Counted from the stretch's first letter, positions 8,017 to 15,859 are shown. The stretch: 64,000 nucleotides of DNA from Trichomonas vaginalis G3 (GCF_026262505.1 NC_067206.1:22025896-22089895); one strand, 5' to 3'. Notes: generated by a model not told the origin, from the letters alone. Program-made: numbers and translations.

Positions 8017-8583
8017 AAACTCCTTTATATCTTTAGTATTATATAATAAGTCAATTAATAAGCTTTGTTCTCGTTCTGTTCTGGTGTTTTGTCTACCTTT
8101 CATGGTCTCACAAAGTAAGATCATGAACTTCTTCTTGAGATATTCGAAGAGCTGAGGTAAGTTATCATACTCTGGGTATGTAGGAAGCATCCCTGCTATC
8201 GTAAGTGTTGTGTCAGCAAGGATTGGGGTAATATCTGAAAAATCTATCTCTGGAGTAGAATATGAAGGTAAGTCTCTAACGTGTATGTAATCATTGTATG
8301 ATTGTCGCATAAGATTGAGTTTCTGAAGAACAATGATAAGACTTTGACTTTGTCGTTCAAGTTTGCTTAATGTTCTCTCCAAACTTCTGTAATAAACGTC
8401 AACCTCTGTAAGAGCTTTTAATTTTGCTTCAGTCTTAGAGATCTTTTCTTGAACTTCACCAAGTTTGATCTGAACTGATGTTTTTGCTCCCATCATGTTT
8501 TCATCAAGGTCGTTCTCTATGTCGTCAATGATATCTTCCCATGGAGTCGTTTTGTCATCATTGATCTTCACGTGAACGCTCAT
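8008..8583 (-). CDS. Coiled-coil hypothetical protein (191 aa)
   Basis: The N-terminus is acidic, followed by a strong coiled coil at about residues 40-95 (heptad-like EVQEKISKTEAKLKALTEV, then LERTLSKLERQSQS) and a helical C-terminal half. No enzyme motif is visible. Upstream of the ATG, on the coding strand, GTCACTTTTTTG precedes the start by about 12 bases, an Inr-like arrangement. It belongs to the cluster of small genes between 7.6 and 12.7 kb. Confidence 0.55.
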   Translation of the reverse strand: MSVHVKINDDKTTPWEDIIDDIENDLDENMMGAKTSVQIKLGEVQEKISKTEAKLKALTEVDVYYRSLERTLSKLERQSQSLIIVLQKLNLMRQSYNDYIHVRDLPSYSTPEIDFSDITPILADTTLTIAGMLPTYPEYDNLPQLFEYLKKKFMILLCETMKGRQNTRTEREQSLLIDLLYNTKDIKEFLF

Positions 8584-8595
8584 GAAAAAAAATTC

Positions 8596-8607
8596 AAAAA
8601 AGTGACG
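8596..8607 (-). promoter_or_regulatory. Inr-like word upstream of the 8583 gene
   Basis: On the minus strand the sequence reads GTCACTTTTTTG shortly before the ATG at 8583. TCAYTTT matches the trichomonad initiator consensus TCA-Y-T/A. The same arrangement precedes several genes between 8.6 and 15.8 kb. Confidence 0.45.
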
Positions 8608-8630
8608 TTTGTAAATGAATGTGTTTACTC

Positions 8631-9020
8631 TTAAGCTTCTTCTCTCTGGAGTTGCTGGTCTGTTGGGTTTAATGTGCCATCACGTTCGACCAGAATGTTC
8701 TGCTCAGGTCTGTCAAGGAGTTGTCTGTAAATCGTGAATGCTTCAACAAGATCTTCGTAAGGTGATTGACAATCTATATCAACCCATGGATGTTTGCGTA
8801 AGAACGCACAAAGACTATCACGCTTGGAGTCAATGACATCTTTCCTATCTGTAAGAGTTAAGTCGAAGTTAAGAATTACCCCTGCAGTTGATTCAAGTCT
8901 TGTGATCTGGCGTCTTGATAACCTAGCAAGATGGTGACCCTTAGTACCAAATACTTGAAGCAAGTACTGGCTAACAGCTTCGTTCATTTCGATCAGACAA
9001 ATTGGGTGAAGATCGGTCAT
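8631..9020 (-). CDS. Hypothetical protein (129 aa)
   Basis: I do not recognise this protein. It has a basic segment (RLSRRQITRLES), a beta-like stretch (GVILNFDLTL) and a polar Gln/Glu-rich end. The codon mix is less AT-rich than in segment D. Its ATG (9018-9020) lies at the edge of the 15-bp palindromic repeat array that separates it from the divergent gene at 9198, so the array probably contains its promoter. Confidence 0.5.
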   Translation of the reverse strand: MTDLHPICLIEMNEAVSQYLLQVFGTKGHHLARLSRRQITRLESTAGVILNFDLTLTDRKDVIDSKRDSLCAFLRKHPWVDIDCQSPYEDLVEAFTIYRQLLDRPEQNILVERDGTLNPTDQQLQREEA

Positions 9021-9186
9021 GAATTAATTGTTCGTGAATTTGCCCTTCATGAATTTCCCCTTCATGAATTAACGGTTCATGAATTTACCCTTCATGAATT
9101 TACCCTTCATGAATTTCCCCTTCATGAATTTATCGTTCATGAATTTACCCTTCATGAATTTTCCCTTCATGAATTTACCCTTCATA
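9016..9186. repeat. Tandem 15-bp palindromic repeats between divergent genes
   Basis: About eleven copies of TTCATGAATTTACCC, with small changes, lie head to tail. The core ATTCATGAAT is a perfect palindrome. The array fills the space between the divergent genes 8631-9020 and 9198-9698. In one frame it would encode repeats of LHEFT joined to the right-hand gene. The palindromic cores and the divergent position favour a protein-binding (operator or iteron-like) array. Confidence 0.75.
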
Positions 9187-9197
9187 ACTTTGACCAA

Positions 9198-9698
9198 ATG
9201 TCCCAAGACGTTTCAGCGACACCAGCTCAAGCAGCACCGACACCAGACATGATGACAATGATGATGCAAATGATGCAACAACAAACACAGCTTATGCAAC
9301 AAATGCAACAGGAGAAACCTTTATGGAAACCTACAAAGAATCCTCAAGATCTTGAAGCAGGACTCAATGCTCTCAGGAATGATTACAAGCGTGAACGTAT
9401 GACCATGAAGAAAGGTGAAGAAGATTACGATCCGATCGAAGAAGACGAAATCAAGTCAACAGCTTCGACAAGAACACTACAAGCAGAGATGGAACAAGAC
9501 GACTTCCTCCCTAAGTCCCAAAGACTTTACGTTCTCGAGTTCTTTACAGTCCCAGCATTGAGATCAATGCGCAATTGGAAAGGTCGTGTTCCAATGGGTT
9601 CCAACAGAAGAGAACTCCTCATGTCCGCCATACTTCTTGTTAAAACAAAGTCAGAACTTATGGACTTCATTCTTTCATCATGCCCCGATGAAATCTAA
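9198..9698 (+). CDS. Met/Gln-rich hypothetical protein (166 aa)
   Basis: The N-terminus has low complexity (TPDMMTMMMQMMQQQTQLMQ), followed by an acidic linker and a C-terminal helical domain with RLYVLEFFTVPALRS and SAILLVKTKSELMDFIL. I chose the start MSQDVS because it lies just after the repeat array; an upstream ATG at 8931 would add 89 residues made mostly of LHEF repeats and antisense to the neighbour. The family is unknown. Confidence 0.5.
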   Translation: MSQDVSATPAQAAPTPDMMTMMMQMMQQQTQLMQQMQQEKPLWKPTKNPQDLEAGLNALRNDYKRERMTMKKGEEDYDPIEEDEIKSTASTRTLQAEMEQDDFLPKSQRLYVLEFFTVPALRSMRNWKGRVPMGSNRRELLMSAILLVKTKSELMDFILSSCPDEI

Positions 9699-9737
9699 GA
9701 TCAGAGTAAAAAACTTACATTGATTAAAATTAATTTT

Positions 9738-9926
9738 TTATTCATGACCTGCAAGACGTCTACGATAGAAGTCAATGAGAGCATCATAGATCTTGATCGT
9801 TGGATTGTGTTCGTCTCTGAGAACCTTAAGGTATTCCTTATATGCTTCAACATGTTTATAAGAATAAACTAGAGCATCTTTGAGTTCTTCAAGTTCTTCT
9901 CTCTCTTTAGGTGTCATTGACTCCAT
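9738..9926 (-). CDS. Tiny helical protein, family 1 (62 aa)
   Basis: A helical protein: MESMTPKEREELEELKDAL, then a segment with HVEAYKEYL, ending IYDALIDFYRRRLAGHE. It is clearly related to the proteins at 9974-10180 and 10447-10656, which share [HS]-[VI]-[ED]-AF/Y near the middle and a final I-x-D-x-x-I/L-x-F-[YF]-R block. The three are tandem copies of one small gene. The coding-strand word CCACTTTTTATTTTG lies just before the start. Confidence 0.5.
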   Translation of the reverse strand: MESMTPKEREELEELKDALVYSYKHVEAYKEYLKVLRDEHNPTIKIYDALIDFYRRRLAGHE

Positions 9927-9973
9927 TAGACAAAATAAAAAGTGGCAAAATTAAGTATTAATAAATTAATTGT

Positions 9974-10180
9974 TTATTCTTTTTTCTCGTACTTCTGTGC
10001 AAGATTACCACGGAAGAAATCAAGCATCCTTTCGATTTGACTGAGCTGACGACCTTGTTTTTCAAGATCATCTTGGTAAGCACGAAATGCATCAACGTGA
10101 GAGCTAGCGTAAAAGGTAGCGACAACAACTTCTTCTGCACCTTGTTTGTTAGGTAACGCCATAAAGTCAACGCCTTCCAT
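9974..10180 (-). CDS. Tiny helical protein, family 1 (68 aa)
   Basis: Start MEGVDFMALPNKQG; it ends with IERMLDFFRGNLAQKYEKKE. It is paralogous to 9738-9926 and 10447-10656. The start at 10180 is preferred to longer frames because the 50-base divergent spacer to 10230 is duplicated almost exactly at 10656-10706. The function is unknown. Confidence 0.5.
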   Translation of the reverse strand: MEGVDFMALPNKQGAEEVVVATFYASSHVDAFRAYQDDLEKQGRQLSQIERMLDFFRGNLAQKYEKKE

Positions 10181-10229
10181 TAGATCAAATGGACTGTCAA
10201 AACCGTTCAGTCTGACCACTTCACTTTTA

Positions 10230-10430
10230 ATGTCATCTGTTGAAGGGATTATGAATTTGGTTAAGCAACTCAAATTAGACATTGCGACAGAGATAAAAGA
10301 ACATAAAGTTGACGCAAGGTCTTTGCGTAAATTGGAAGAATCAGTAAGTTATCTTGATGACATGATGAATTCTCTTGATCAGATCAAATGTGGAACCGGT
10401 ACAAACATGAAAGAAAAAAAGAATGAATAA
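10230..10430 (+). CDS. Tiny coiled-coil protein, family 2 (66 aa)
   Basis: Start MSSVEGIMNLVKQLKLDIAT; it ends with NMKEKKNE. It is a shorter paralogue of 10706-11026, with the same start (MSS[VI]E), the same V-K-Q-L core, the same Y-[LI]-D-D-M block and the same KEKKNE end. TTCACTTTTA, an Inr-like word, directly precedes the ATG. It forms a divergent pair with 9974-10180. Confidence 0.5.
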   Translation: MSSVEGIMNLVKQLKLDIATEIKEHKVDARSLRKLEESVSYLDDMMNSLDQIKCGTGTNMKEKKNE

Positions 10431-10446
10431 ATCATTAAATTTTTAT

Positions 10447-10656
10447 TCAATTTTTTATTCCTAACGCTGCTTCATAATCTGCAGCAATATGTCTACGGTA
10501 GAAGTTTATGATAACATCGAAGATTCTGACCGAATGATCTTCATTTCTATGTTCGTTGCAGTATTCCCAAAATGCTTCAATATGCCGTTGAGCATATTTA
10601 ATGGCATCTTTCATCTCACGAAACTCTTCTTCTTTTGCGTCTTGTTTGTGTTCCAT
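10447..10656 (-). CDS. Tiny helical protein, family 1 (69 aa)
   Basis: Start MEHKQDAKEEEFREMKDAIK, a middle block with HIEAFWEYC, and the end RIFDVIINFYRRHIAADYEAALGIKN. It is the closest match to 9738-9926. It pairs divergently with 10706-11026 across a spacer nearly identical to that at 10180-10230, so a two-gene divergent module has been duplicated. The function is unknown. Confidence 0.5.
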   Translation of the reverse strand: MEHKQDAKEEEFREMKDAIKYAQRHIEAFWEYCNEHRNEDHSVRIFDVIINFYRRHIAADYEAALGIKN

Positions 10657-10705
10657 TAGATCAAATAGACTGTCAAAACCGTTCACTCTGACCACTTCAC
10701 TTTTA

Positions 10706-11026
10706 ATGTCATCGATTGAAGAGTCTCTCCAAAAACAGATTAATGAGTTGATGAACACAGTAAAGCAACTCCAATTTAACCTTGAGACAGAGATGAAAGA
10801 ACTTAAAGCTGACTACTACAAAGATCAATTTCAGATGAATAAGATTCTCACTGATCACTCAGAGTCTTTGCGTACATTGGAATCCGAGAGTAGAAATCAA
10901 TCAAGCTATATTGATGACATGTACTACTCTATGGATAAGATCAAAGGTGTCCTTCGTGAAAAAGGAATCATGGAACAAACAGGATGGACAACTCCTAAGC
11001 CATGGAAAGAAAAAAAGAATGAATAA
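10706..11026 (+). CDS. Coiled-coil small protein, family 2 (106 aa)
   Basis: MSSIEESLQKQINELMNTVK starts a coiled coil that continues to about residue 70 (ILTDHSESLRTLESES), followed by YIDDMYYSMDKIKG and a polar tail ending WKEKKNE. It is a longer paralogue of 10230-10430. TTCACTTTTA abuts the ATG. Sequences just after both family 2 genes are also nearly the same (AATAAATCATTAAATTTTTA). Confidence 0.55.
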   Translation: MSSIEESLQKQINELMNTVKQLQFNLETEMKELKADYYKDQFQMNKILTDHSESLRTLESESRNQSSYIDDMYYSMDKIKGVLREKGIMEQTGWTTPKPWKEKKNE

Positions 11027-11042
11027 ATCATTAAATTTTTAT

Positions 11043-11252
11043 TCAATTGTTTTTTAGTAAGTCTTGAGCATCATTTGCTGTTCTTAAGTATTGAATGTTA
11101 GTTTGACGATTCAATTGTCCGTGAAACTCACAGAAGAACAACATCATGAATAATAGAAGAATGAAAAGGTTAACACAAAAGAAAACAATGATTGCATTCG
11201 TGAGAAAGTTCATTGAGTTCTTTATATAAGACATGTCCTCGTCGTAGCCCAT
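11043..11252 (-). CDS. Small single-pass membrane protein (69 aa)
   Basis: The start MGYDEDMSYIKNSMNFLTNA is followed by one strong membrane segment (IIVFFCVNLFILLLFMMLFF, about residues 19-38) and a polar C-terminus. The coding-strand leader is TGTCACTTTTTATTTTTTCA directly before the ATG, an Inr-like word. It shares a 27-base spacer with the divergent gene at 11279/11282. Confidence 0.55.
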   Translation of the reverse strand: MGYDEDMSYIKNSMNFLTNAIIVFFCVNLFILLLFMMLFFCEFHGQLNRQTNIQYLRTANDAQDLLKNN

Positions 11253-11278
11253 TGAAAAAATAAAAAGTGACATTTTTA
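11253..11278. promoter_or_regulatory. Shared bidirectional spacer with Inr-like words
   Basis: The spacer contains AAAAGTGACATTTTTA on the plus strand, read as AAATGTCACTTTT on the minus strand. Both flanking ATGs lie within about 15 bases of it. It is one of the clearest cases in the window of a single motif placed to serve two divergent genes. Confidence 0.5.
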
Positions 11279-11281
11279 ATG

Positions 11282-11548
11282 ATGAACACTGACAAGACAA
11301 GATTTCGTGAGTTCGCAAATTTATTAGAACCAATGGAGAATTACACACCAGTCCAAGCAATGGAGAAATTCAATGAACTTTATGGTGATTGCAACAATCT
11401 TAGTTACTTTACTAAGCTTTTGAGGTACTTTATTCAATTCAATTGCGAAACCTCTCCTAATGAAGTCTTTGCTCATAATGAATTCCTTGAACTCATCTAT
11501 CAGGAATTGAAATTAGCAATTCTAACAAACTTTAAACCAGAAGAATAA
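11282..11548 (+). CDS. Small helical protein, family 3 (88 aa)
   Basis: MNTDKTRFREFANLLEPMEN begins the protein; an ATG directly before it (11279) could also start. The pattern F-x-E-F...T-P-x-x-x...F-x-E-x-Y-G-D...L-x-x-Y-I/F is shared with 12373-12654, so these are paralogues. It is helical, with no known domain. Confidence 0.5.
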   Translation: MNTDKTRFREFANLLEPMENYTPVQAMEKFNELYGDCNNLSYFTKLLRYFIQFNCETSPNEVFAHNEFLELIYQELKLAILTNFKPEE

Positions 11549-11576
11549 AAAAATTAATTTAATAAAAATAACTTTT

Positions 11577-11771
11577 TTAGTTTGAGTCAATCATATGTCT
11601 CTGAATGAACCAATCAACAACGATTTCACCAATTTTTCTTTCAAATAAGTCACGAAAGTTCTTCATGGCATAATCGACAAATGCTTCATTGTTTTCTTTT
11701 GCATATTGCCAAGCAGCTTTTCTGAACGACTGAGCATCTTCAAAGTTTAGAACAGTTAACTCTTCACTCAT
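11577..11771 (-). CDS. Small helical protein (64 aa)
   Basis: Start MSEELTVLNFEDAQSF; end IGEIVVDWFIQRHMIDSN. It may be a distant member of family 1 (small size, terminal D-x-x-I/F-x-R block). TTTCACTTTTTTTC directly precedes the start on the coding strand. It is divergent from 11820. Confidence 0.45.
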   Translation of the reverse strand: MSEELTVLNFEDAQSFRKAAWQYAKENNEAFVDYAMKNFRDLFERKIGEIVVDWFIQRHMIDSN

Positions 11772-11803
11772 GAAAAAAAGTGAAATGACCACATGGGTTG
11801 ACA

Positions 11804-11819
11804 GTGTCATTTTTTAATA
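11804..11819 (+). promoter_or_regulatory. Inr-like word before 11820
   Basis: GTGTCATTTTTTAATA abuts the ATG at 11820. The same word with similar spacing precedes 12373 and 12702 (GTGTCATTTTT at about 12350 and 12679). Confidence 0.5.
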
Positions 11820-12278
11820 ATGGATTTGGAATTCAATGTCTTTACCCAACGTCGAGTCCTTGATCAACATGGTATTACCAAAGAAAAGTTCATTGAAGAT
11901 GTTGATACCTTATTTGATTCACAAAATCAAGATCAAGATGTAATCGTTAGTCTACCTTACTTGTTGATGGTCAAAGAAAAATTGATGAATAGTTTGAAAT
12001 ATCCCGAATCAGAAATTTTTCGAATGATCTATAATCAAAATTTTATGGGACATTGTTTCTCAGACATGCCATTAAAGGAGTTCCATGAAGAAATAGACAA
12101 AGCCATTGAGAAATACTTCTTCTTGCTTCCAAAAGCTGGTGAGGAATCAGAAGATGAACAAAAAGTTTCTTTCAAAGAAATTAATGAGAAACTTGATTCA
12201 ATTCTTGAAGCCATTGCTGATCTTCAGGATGAAGTTTTCTTGATTGCCAAACATTTTAATCCAAACATGAACGAATAA
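11820..12278 (+). CDS. Hypothetical helical protein (152 aa)
   Basis: Start MDLEFNVFTQRRVLDQHGIT; helical throughout, with a C-terminal coiled coil (EINEKLDSILEAIADLQDEV). No family is recognised. The start is well supported by the abutting Inr-like word. It is followed by four 17-bp repeats that lead into the next gene. Confidence 0.5.
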   Translation: MDLEFNVFTQRRVLDQHGITKEKFIEDVDTLFDSQNQDQDVIVSLPYLLMVKEKLMNSLKYPESEIFRMIYNQNFMGHCFSDMPLKEFHEEIDKAIEKYFFLLPKAGEESEDEQKVSFKEINEKLDSILEAIADLQDEVFLIAKHFNPNMNE

Positions 12279-12293
12279 AAACCTTATCGTTTA

Positions 12294-12345
12294 CAAAACG
12301 TTATCGTTTACAAAACCTTATCGTTTACAAAACGTTATCGTTTAA
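12294..12345. repeat. 17-bp tandem repeat upstream of 12373
   Basis: Roughly four copies of CCTTATCGTTTACAAAA and its variant with CGTTATCG lie directly before AAAAAGTGTCATTTTTT. One more copy of CCTTATCGTTTA precedes the same Inr-like word at about 12662. The repeats look like upstream promoter elements copied together with the Inr. Confidence 0.6.
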
Positions 12346-12372
12346 AAAAGTGTCATTTTTTATTTGAATTAT

Positions 12373-12654
12373 ATGAGCTTGGACAAGTTCGAGGAGTTCT
12401 TTCGGTCATGGGTTACCAAGATAACTGTCACACCAAATGAATTACAAAGTCATTTCAAAGAAGTATATGGCGATACTCCCCTTACTGATATGAACAGTGT
12501 ACGCTTATGGAATTACATTTCCTATTTGTGCAATAAATATCCGAACAAAGATTATGATTTCTTAAAGTTCGTGGAAGATTTCCAACACATTCTTGAACGA
12601 ATGGATGAAGAAAAACAAAAACATGGTAATGGAATAACCTTAGTATTCTTATGA
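12373..12654 (+). CDS. Small helical protein, family 3 (93 aa)
   Basis: Start MSLDKFEEFFRSWVTKI; paralogue of 11282-11548 (shared F-x-E-F, T-P, F-x-E-V/L-Y-G-D). The ATG is 12 bases after GTGTCATTTTTT. The function is unknown. Confidence 0.5.
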   Translation: MSLDKFEEFFRSWVTKITVTPNELQSHFKEVYGDTPLTDMNSVRLWNYISYLCNKYPNKDYDFLKFVEDFQHILERMDEEKQKHGNGITLVFL

Positions 12655-12701
12655 ATAAAAACCTTATCGTTTAAAAAAGTGTCATTTTTAATTTGAATTA
12701 A

Positions 12702-13729
12702 ATGAGAACGAGTAAGAAAAAAATCCATTCAGCAAATTAAAGAAAGTCTTTGATTCTTTAAAAGAAATTAAAGAGTTCAATGATGAATATTATTCTGACG
12801 ATAAATCTTACAAGTCTTCAAACAACTATTTGATAAACTTAGCTCTTTTCAAGAACATCTTGGATACAGAATACACCGGCAAAGCAAAGAAAAAAGAAAT
12901 TCTTGACTTTTTGGTTGGATCAGAACCAAAACCTGAAATCGAAGAACCTCATGTTGACGTTAATGATACTGAAGCTGAAATAGAGGAATTAATGAATATT
13001 CCTACAGCGCAGATACCGTTAAAGAAGTCCCATGATGAAAGGTTCCAAGATTTTGTTCAAGAAGTTTCACAGAATTTGTTGAACGGTGAATTTGATGAAA
13101 GTTTATCCAAAGAAGGTACAGAATTCGTCAAGAGACATAAATTACAGTTCATGGATTCTAATCTTGATTGTATTGAATTGTTCCATCCATTAGATGAAGT
13201 AGCTTTCAAGAAAGTTCTTGCCAGTAATCACTACAAAAAGAATTCCAAAAATATTGAAGATAAAGGATTATATACATTATATTACCTCAACAATGTTTCA
13301 GATGTAAAGCACATCTTAGATTACTTAGATGACATTGCAACAAAAACGAAAGGAACATATAAGATCTTATGTGATTTTGGTTTCGTTACTGAAGATTTTG
13401 TTACCAAACAATATTCATTAACACCACCAAAAGAAGATGAAGTTGAACGTTCAATCCCATTCACGATCTCAAACATCAAAGACATGAACTCCTATAAACA
13501 TTACGTTTATGCAAACATTTTTGAGAAGATGGAACAAACACACATGTCATCAAGAATGAAATATTGTGCAATCACAACAGCTTTGTTCAAAGTTATTCCA
13601 TTAAGAAAGTCTGGTGGTAAATTCCAAGCAAAAGGTTATGCATTCTTGAGCAAATTAAGGTGTGTTAGACATGTTGAAGATGAAAAAAATTTATGCACAT
13701 TTAATGCTTTATTTACTTTATTAAATTAA
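12702..13729 (+). pseudogene. Hypothetical gene, 5' part looks broken
   Basis: An ATG after GTGTCATTTTTAATTTGAATTA gives only a short peptide, while most of the region (about 300 codons to 13729) is open without an in-frame ATG at its front. The body is acidic then mixed alpha/beta and ends with VRHVEDEKNLCTFNALFTLLN. A similar cysteine-containing block (NEPCILTCLRNSGL) occurs in the N-terminal part of the element B polymerase, so this may be a relative of that region. That is a guess. The end overlaps the convergent ankyrin-type gene by 4 bases. Confidence 0.35.
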
Positions 13730-14928
13730 CTAAATTTGACATTTAATTTTTTGACATAAAGAATGTAATGAATTAAATCATCATATGCGCTTTGATCAGA
13801 TTTTATAACATCCACCATTGTTGTACCGTTTTGATCAGGTTTCATTATATCAGCATTATAATCCAAAAGTTTTTTCGCATAAATAAGGTTATCTTTAAAT
13901 TCAGTAGCAACGACAATTGGTAAATGACCATTTCGATCTAATTCATTTATATTAACATAGTTTCTAAGTAGAATATTGAATAATGGAAATTCTTTAAATT
14001 CAATTGCTTTATTAAAAAGAGTGAGTAGATCTGGCATCTTCCACCACTGCTGATATTTTTTAAGTAGTGTTTGGATCCAAATAATGTCATGTGAATACCA
14101 CATACATTCTAAAAGGATTTTCTGTTGTGGAACAGAAAATTGATATATGTTGTTAAATAGCGACTCTGTCATTGGGAATGCTGCACACCATGGAGTAATA
14201 ACTTTTCCATTTCGATGAAACAAAAGAGCAGCTTCTAAATTATAGTTTCGAACTATAAATTGATAATAATCTAAAGGATCAAGAATTAGATCAGTTTGTT
14301 GTAGAACAAAATTCAATAGATCAAGATTATATGATTCAATCATATTTCGAATACAAATTTCATTGAAGCTAAAATATTTGAGACACTCATTAATTATATC
14401 AGTACTTTTCCCAATTATTGCATTTTCTAACCATGATTCTTCAGGTTGAAATTGAAATTCTTTAAATAAAAAGTAAAATATGTTTACTGAACCAAACCTA
14501 CAAGCTGCTTCTATTGGTGTTACATGAATGTAATGTAAAAAGTAAATATCATTCTCGTATCCACGTTCAATTATATAACGTTTCAATTCGTCAACATCAT
14601 CATTCATTATTATTGTTTGTAGCTCTTCATCTTCTTCAATTACTATCCTATCTCCAGGATGTAATTTTGCTTCTATGCGAAACCAAGCAATCATTTTTTC
14701 ATATATTTTTCTGCATTTATAATTATTTCTTATTCTCCATATCAAAAAGTTTTCAAAATCACGATTGTATGTCAGATGATATTTTTCGAACAAGATCCCT
14801 TTAATTCTATAATAAAGATCTTCAGCAAAACCTGGTTCTGGAGAAATAAGATATATATCTTTAATTACATCAATATAATCTTGATATTGTGCAAATTTAA
14901 TTAAATAAAAACATTTAATCAAAGTCAA
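13726..14928 (-). CDS. Ankyrin/DUF3447-type repeat protein (400 aa)
   Basis: A cytosolic-looking repeat protein with an N-terminal helical domain (about 1-110) and ankyrin-like repeats to the C-terminus (for example ELDRNGHLPIVVATEFKDN, then AKKLLDYNADI, then KPDQNGTTMVDVI). It is a clear paralogue of 17274-18362; both have NPLDYYQ/DPLDYYQ, a VITPWCA block, a LLECMWYSHD/LLECIWYSHN block and the same ending. Large ankyrin/DUF3447 families are typical of trichomonads. Only the first nine codons lie in the 285-bp direct repeat. Confidence 0.7.
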   Translation of the reverse strand: MTLIKCFYLIKFAQYQDYIDVIKDIYLISPEPGFAEDLYYRIKGILFEKYHLTYNRDFENFLIWRIRNNYKCRKIYEKMIAWFRIEAKLHPGDRIVIEEDEELQTIIMNDDVDELKRYIIERGYENDIYFLHYIHVTPIEAACRFGSVNIFYFLFKEFQFQPEESWLENAIIGKSTDIINECLKYFSFNEICIRNMIESYNLDLLNFVLQQTDLILDPLDYYQFIVRNYNLEAALLFHRNGKVITPWCAAFPMTESLFNNIYQFSVPQQKILLECMWYSHDIIWIQTLLKKYQQWWKMPDLLTLFNKAIEFKEFPLFNILLRNYVNINELDRNGHLPIVVATEFKDNLIYAKKLLDYNADIMKPDQNGTTMVDVIKSDQSAYDDLIHYILYVKKLNVKFS

Positions 14929-15186
14929 TTTTATTTTTCATATTCAAATGGACTGAGTGTTAACATTTAACATTTTTTGCTAATTGTCGTCAAAAATTAG
15001 GCGTAAAGCAAAAATTGATATTTCATATGGTTTTATGATAGATAAGCATTATATTCCCACTCATTATATTCGTAAATTTTGAGGTTTATCCTTCGCTTTT
15101 AAGATCATTGAATTTGATTTTTATATAAAATAGTTATATATTAGAAAATAATATGAGTTTATGTGATATTATTTTTCAGAAGATTT
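14902..15186. repeat. 285-bp direct repeat, copy 1
   Basis: It appears identical, base for base by eye, to 20456-20740 (constant offset 5554). It covers the start and upstream region of the ankyrin-type gene and runs to ...TTTTTCAGAAGATTT. The flanks differ on both sides of the two copies. Apart from the gene start it is noncoding. Confidence 0.85.
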
Positions 15187-15294
15187 CATTCTATATGCCT
15201 ATGAAAAGTACTCTCAAAACTAACTTTTTCCTAATTATAATTAAATCTAGAATATTGTATTATGCTTAGTATTATTTCATTTTTCTCATTCAAT

Positions 15295-15552
15295 TTAGAA
15301 TTTACAAATGTCAAAAAATTGAGAGCTGTCACTTTTGATGAATTTCTGTTTATTACACTCATATGTCTTGAACGTTATTTTGTACATTGTTGCGATGTAG
15401 ATTCCGTTCCAATTTGGGTCGTCGAAGTTGTGAATCAAGTTTGAAAACTCTTCTAACGTCATTTCTTCATCTCTTTCAGCTCGACCTTCAATATCTGATA
15501 AGATTAAATCAACTTCATTAGGAATGATGAGGTAAATTTTAGGAAGTGCCAT
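15295..15552 (-). CDS. Small acidic hypothetical protein (85 aa)
   Basis: Start MALPKIYLIIPNEVDLIL; acidic middle (DEEMTLEEFSNLIHNFDDP). TGTCACTTTTTTTAATTTTT directly precedes the ATG on the coding strand, so the start is well supported. Antisense to its 3' end, the plus strand holds TGTCACTTTTGATGAATTTC, which is also found at the start of the small gene at 44720. The function is unknown. Confidence 0.5.
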   Translation of the reverse strand: MALPKIYLIIPNEVDLILSDIEGRAERDEEMTLEEFSNLIHNFDDPNWNGIYIATMYKITFKTYECNKQKFIKSDSSQFFDICKF

Positions 15553-15616
15553 TAAAAATTAAAAAAAGTGACATAAATGTTTCAAATAATTAAATATTTT
15601 AATATTATAATAAAAT

Positions 15617-15742
15617 ATGTTTAATTTAGCAGAACAACATGTAGATTACATCAAAGTCATGGATTTGTTACATACTTGTCCATCAGATGTAGATTTACAA
15701 CGAGAAAGGGACAGACTAGCCCATTGTCACTTTTTAATTTAG
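15617..15742 (+). CDS. Very small ORF (41 aa) ahead of an Inr-like word
   Basis: MFNLAEQHVDYIKVMDLLHT starts a 41-residue frame that ends inside TTGTCACTTTTTAATTTAG. It could be a real microprotein or the remains of a longer gene. Support is limited to the ATG, polar/helical composition and position. Confidence 0.25.
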   Translation: MFNLAEQHVDYIKVMDLLHTCPSDVDLQRERDRLAHCHFLI

Positions 15743-15745
15743 CAA

Positions 15746-15859
15746 ATGAACGCTTATGGAGTGGAGTTTTTGGGTAAATCTGATTTGCTTATAAATGAAA
15801 TAAAATCAAAAGAAACCATATTGGCATTATATTATGCAAAAATAAATGATCTTACTTAG
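15746..15859 (+). pseudogene. 5' gene fragment running into the minisatellite
   Basis: The ATG at 15746 lies just after TGTCACTTTTTAATTTAGCA, a strong Inr-like context. It opens a frame (MNAYGVEFLGKSDLLINE) that stops 12 bases into the 121-bp minisatellite. Coding-like sequence appears again right after the array (16780-16929), so the array may have expanded inside a gene. Confidence 0.35.

Noticed and set aside
8931-9197. An 89-residue N-terminal extension of the 9198 gene
   Set aside because: It is mostly LHEF repeats from the palindromic array and antisense to the 8631-9020 gene. The downstream ATG is simpler.
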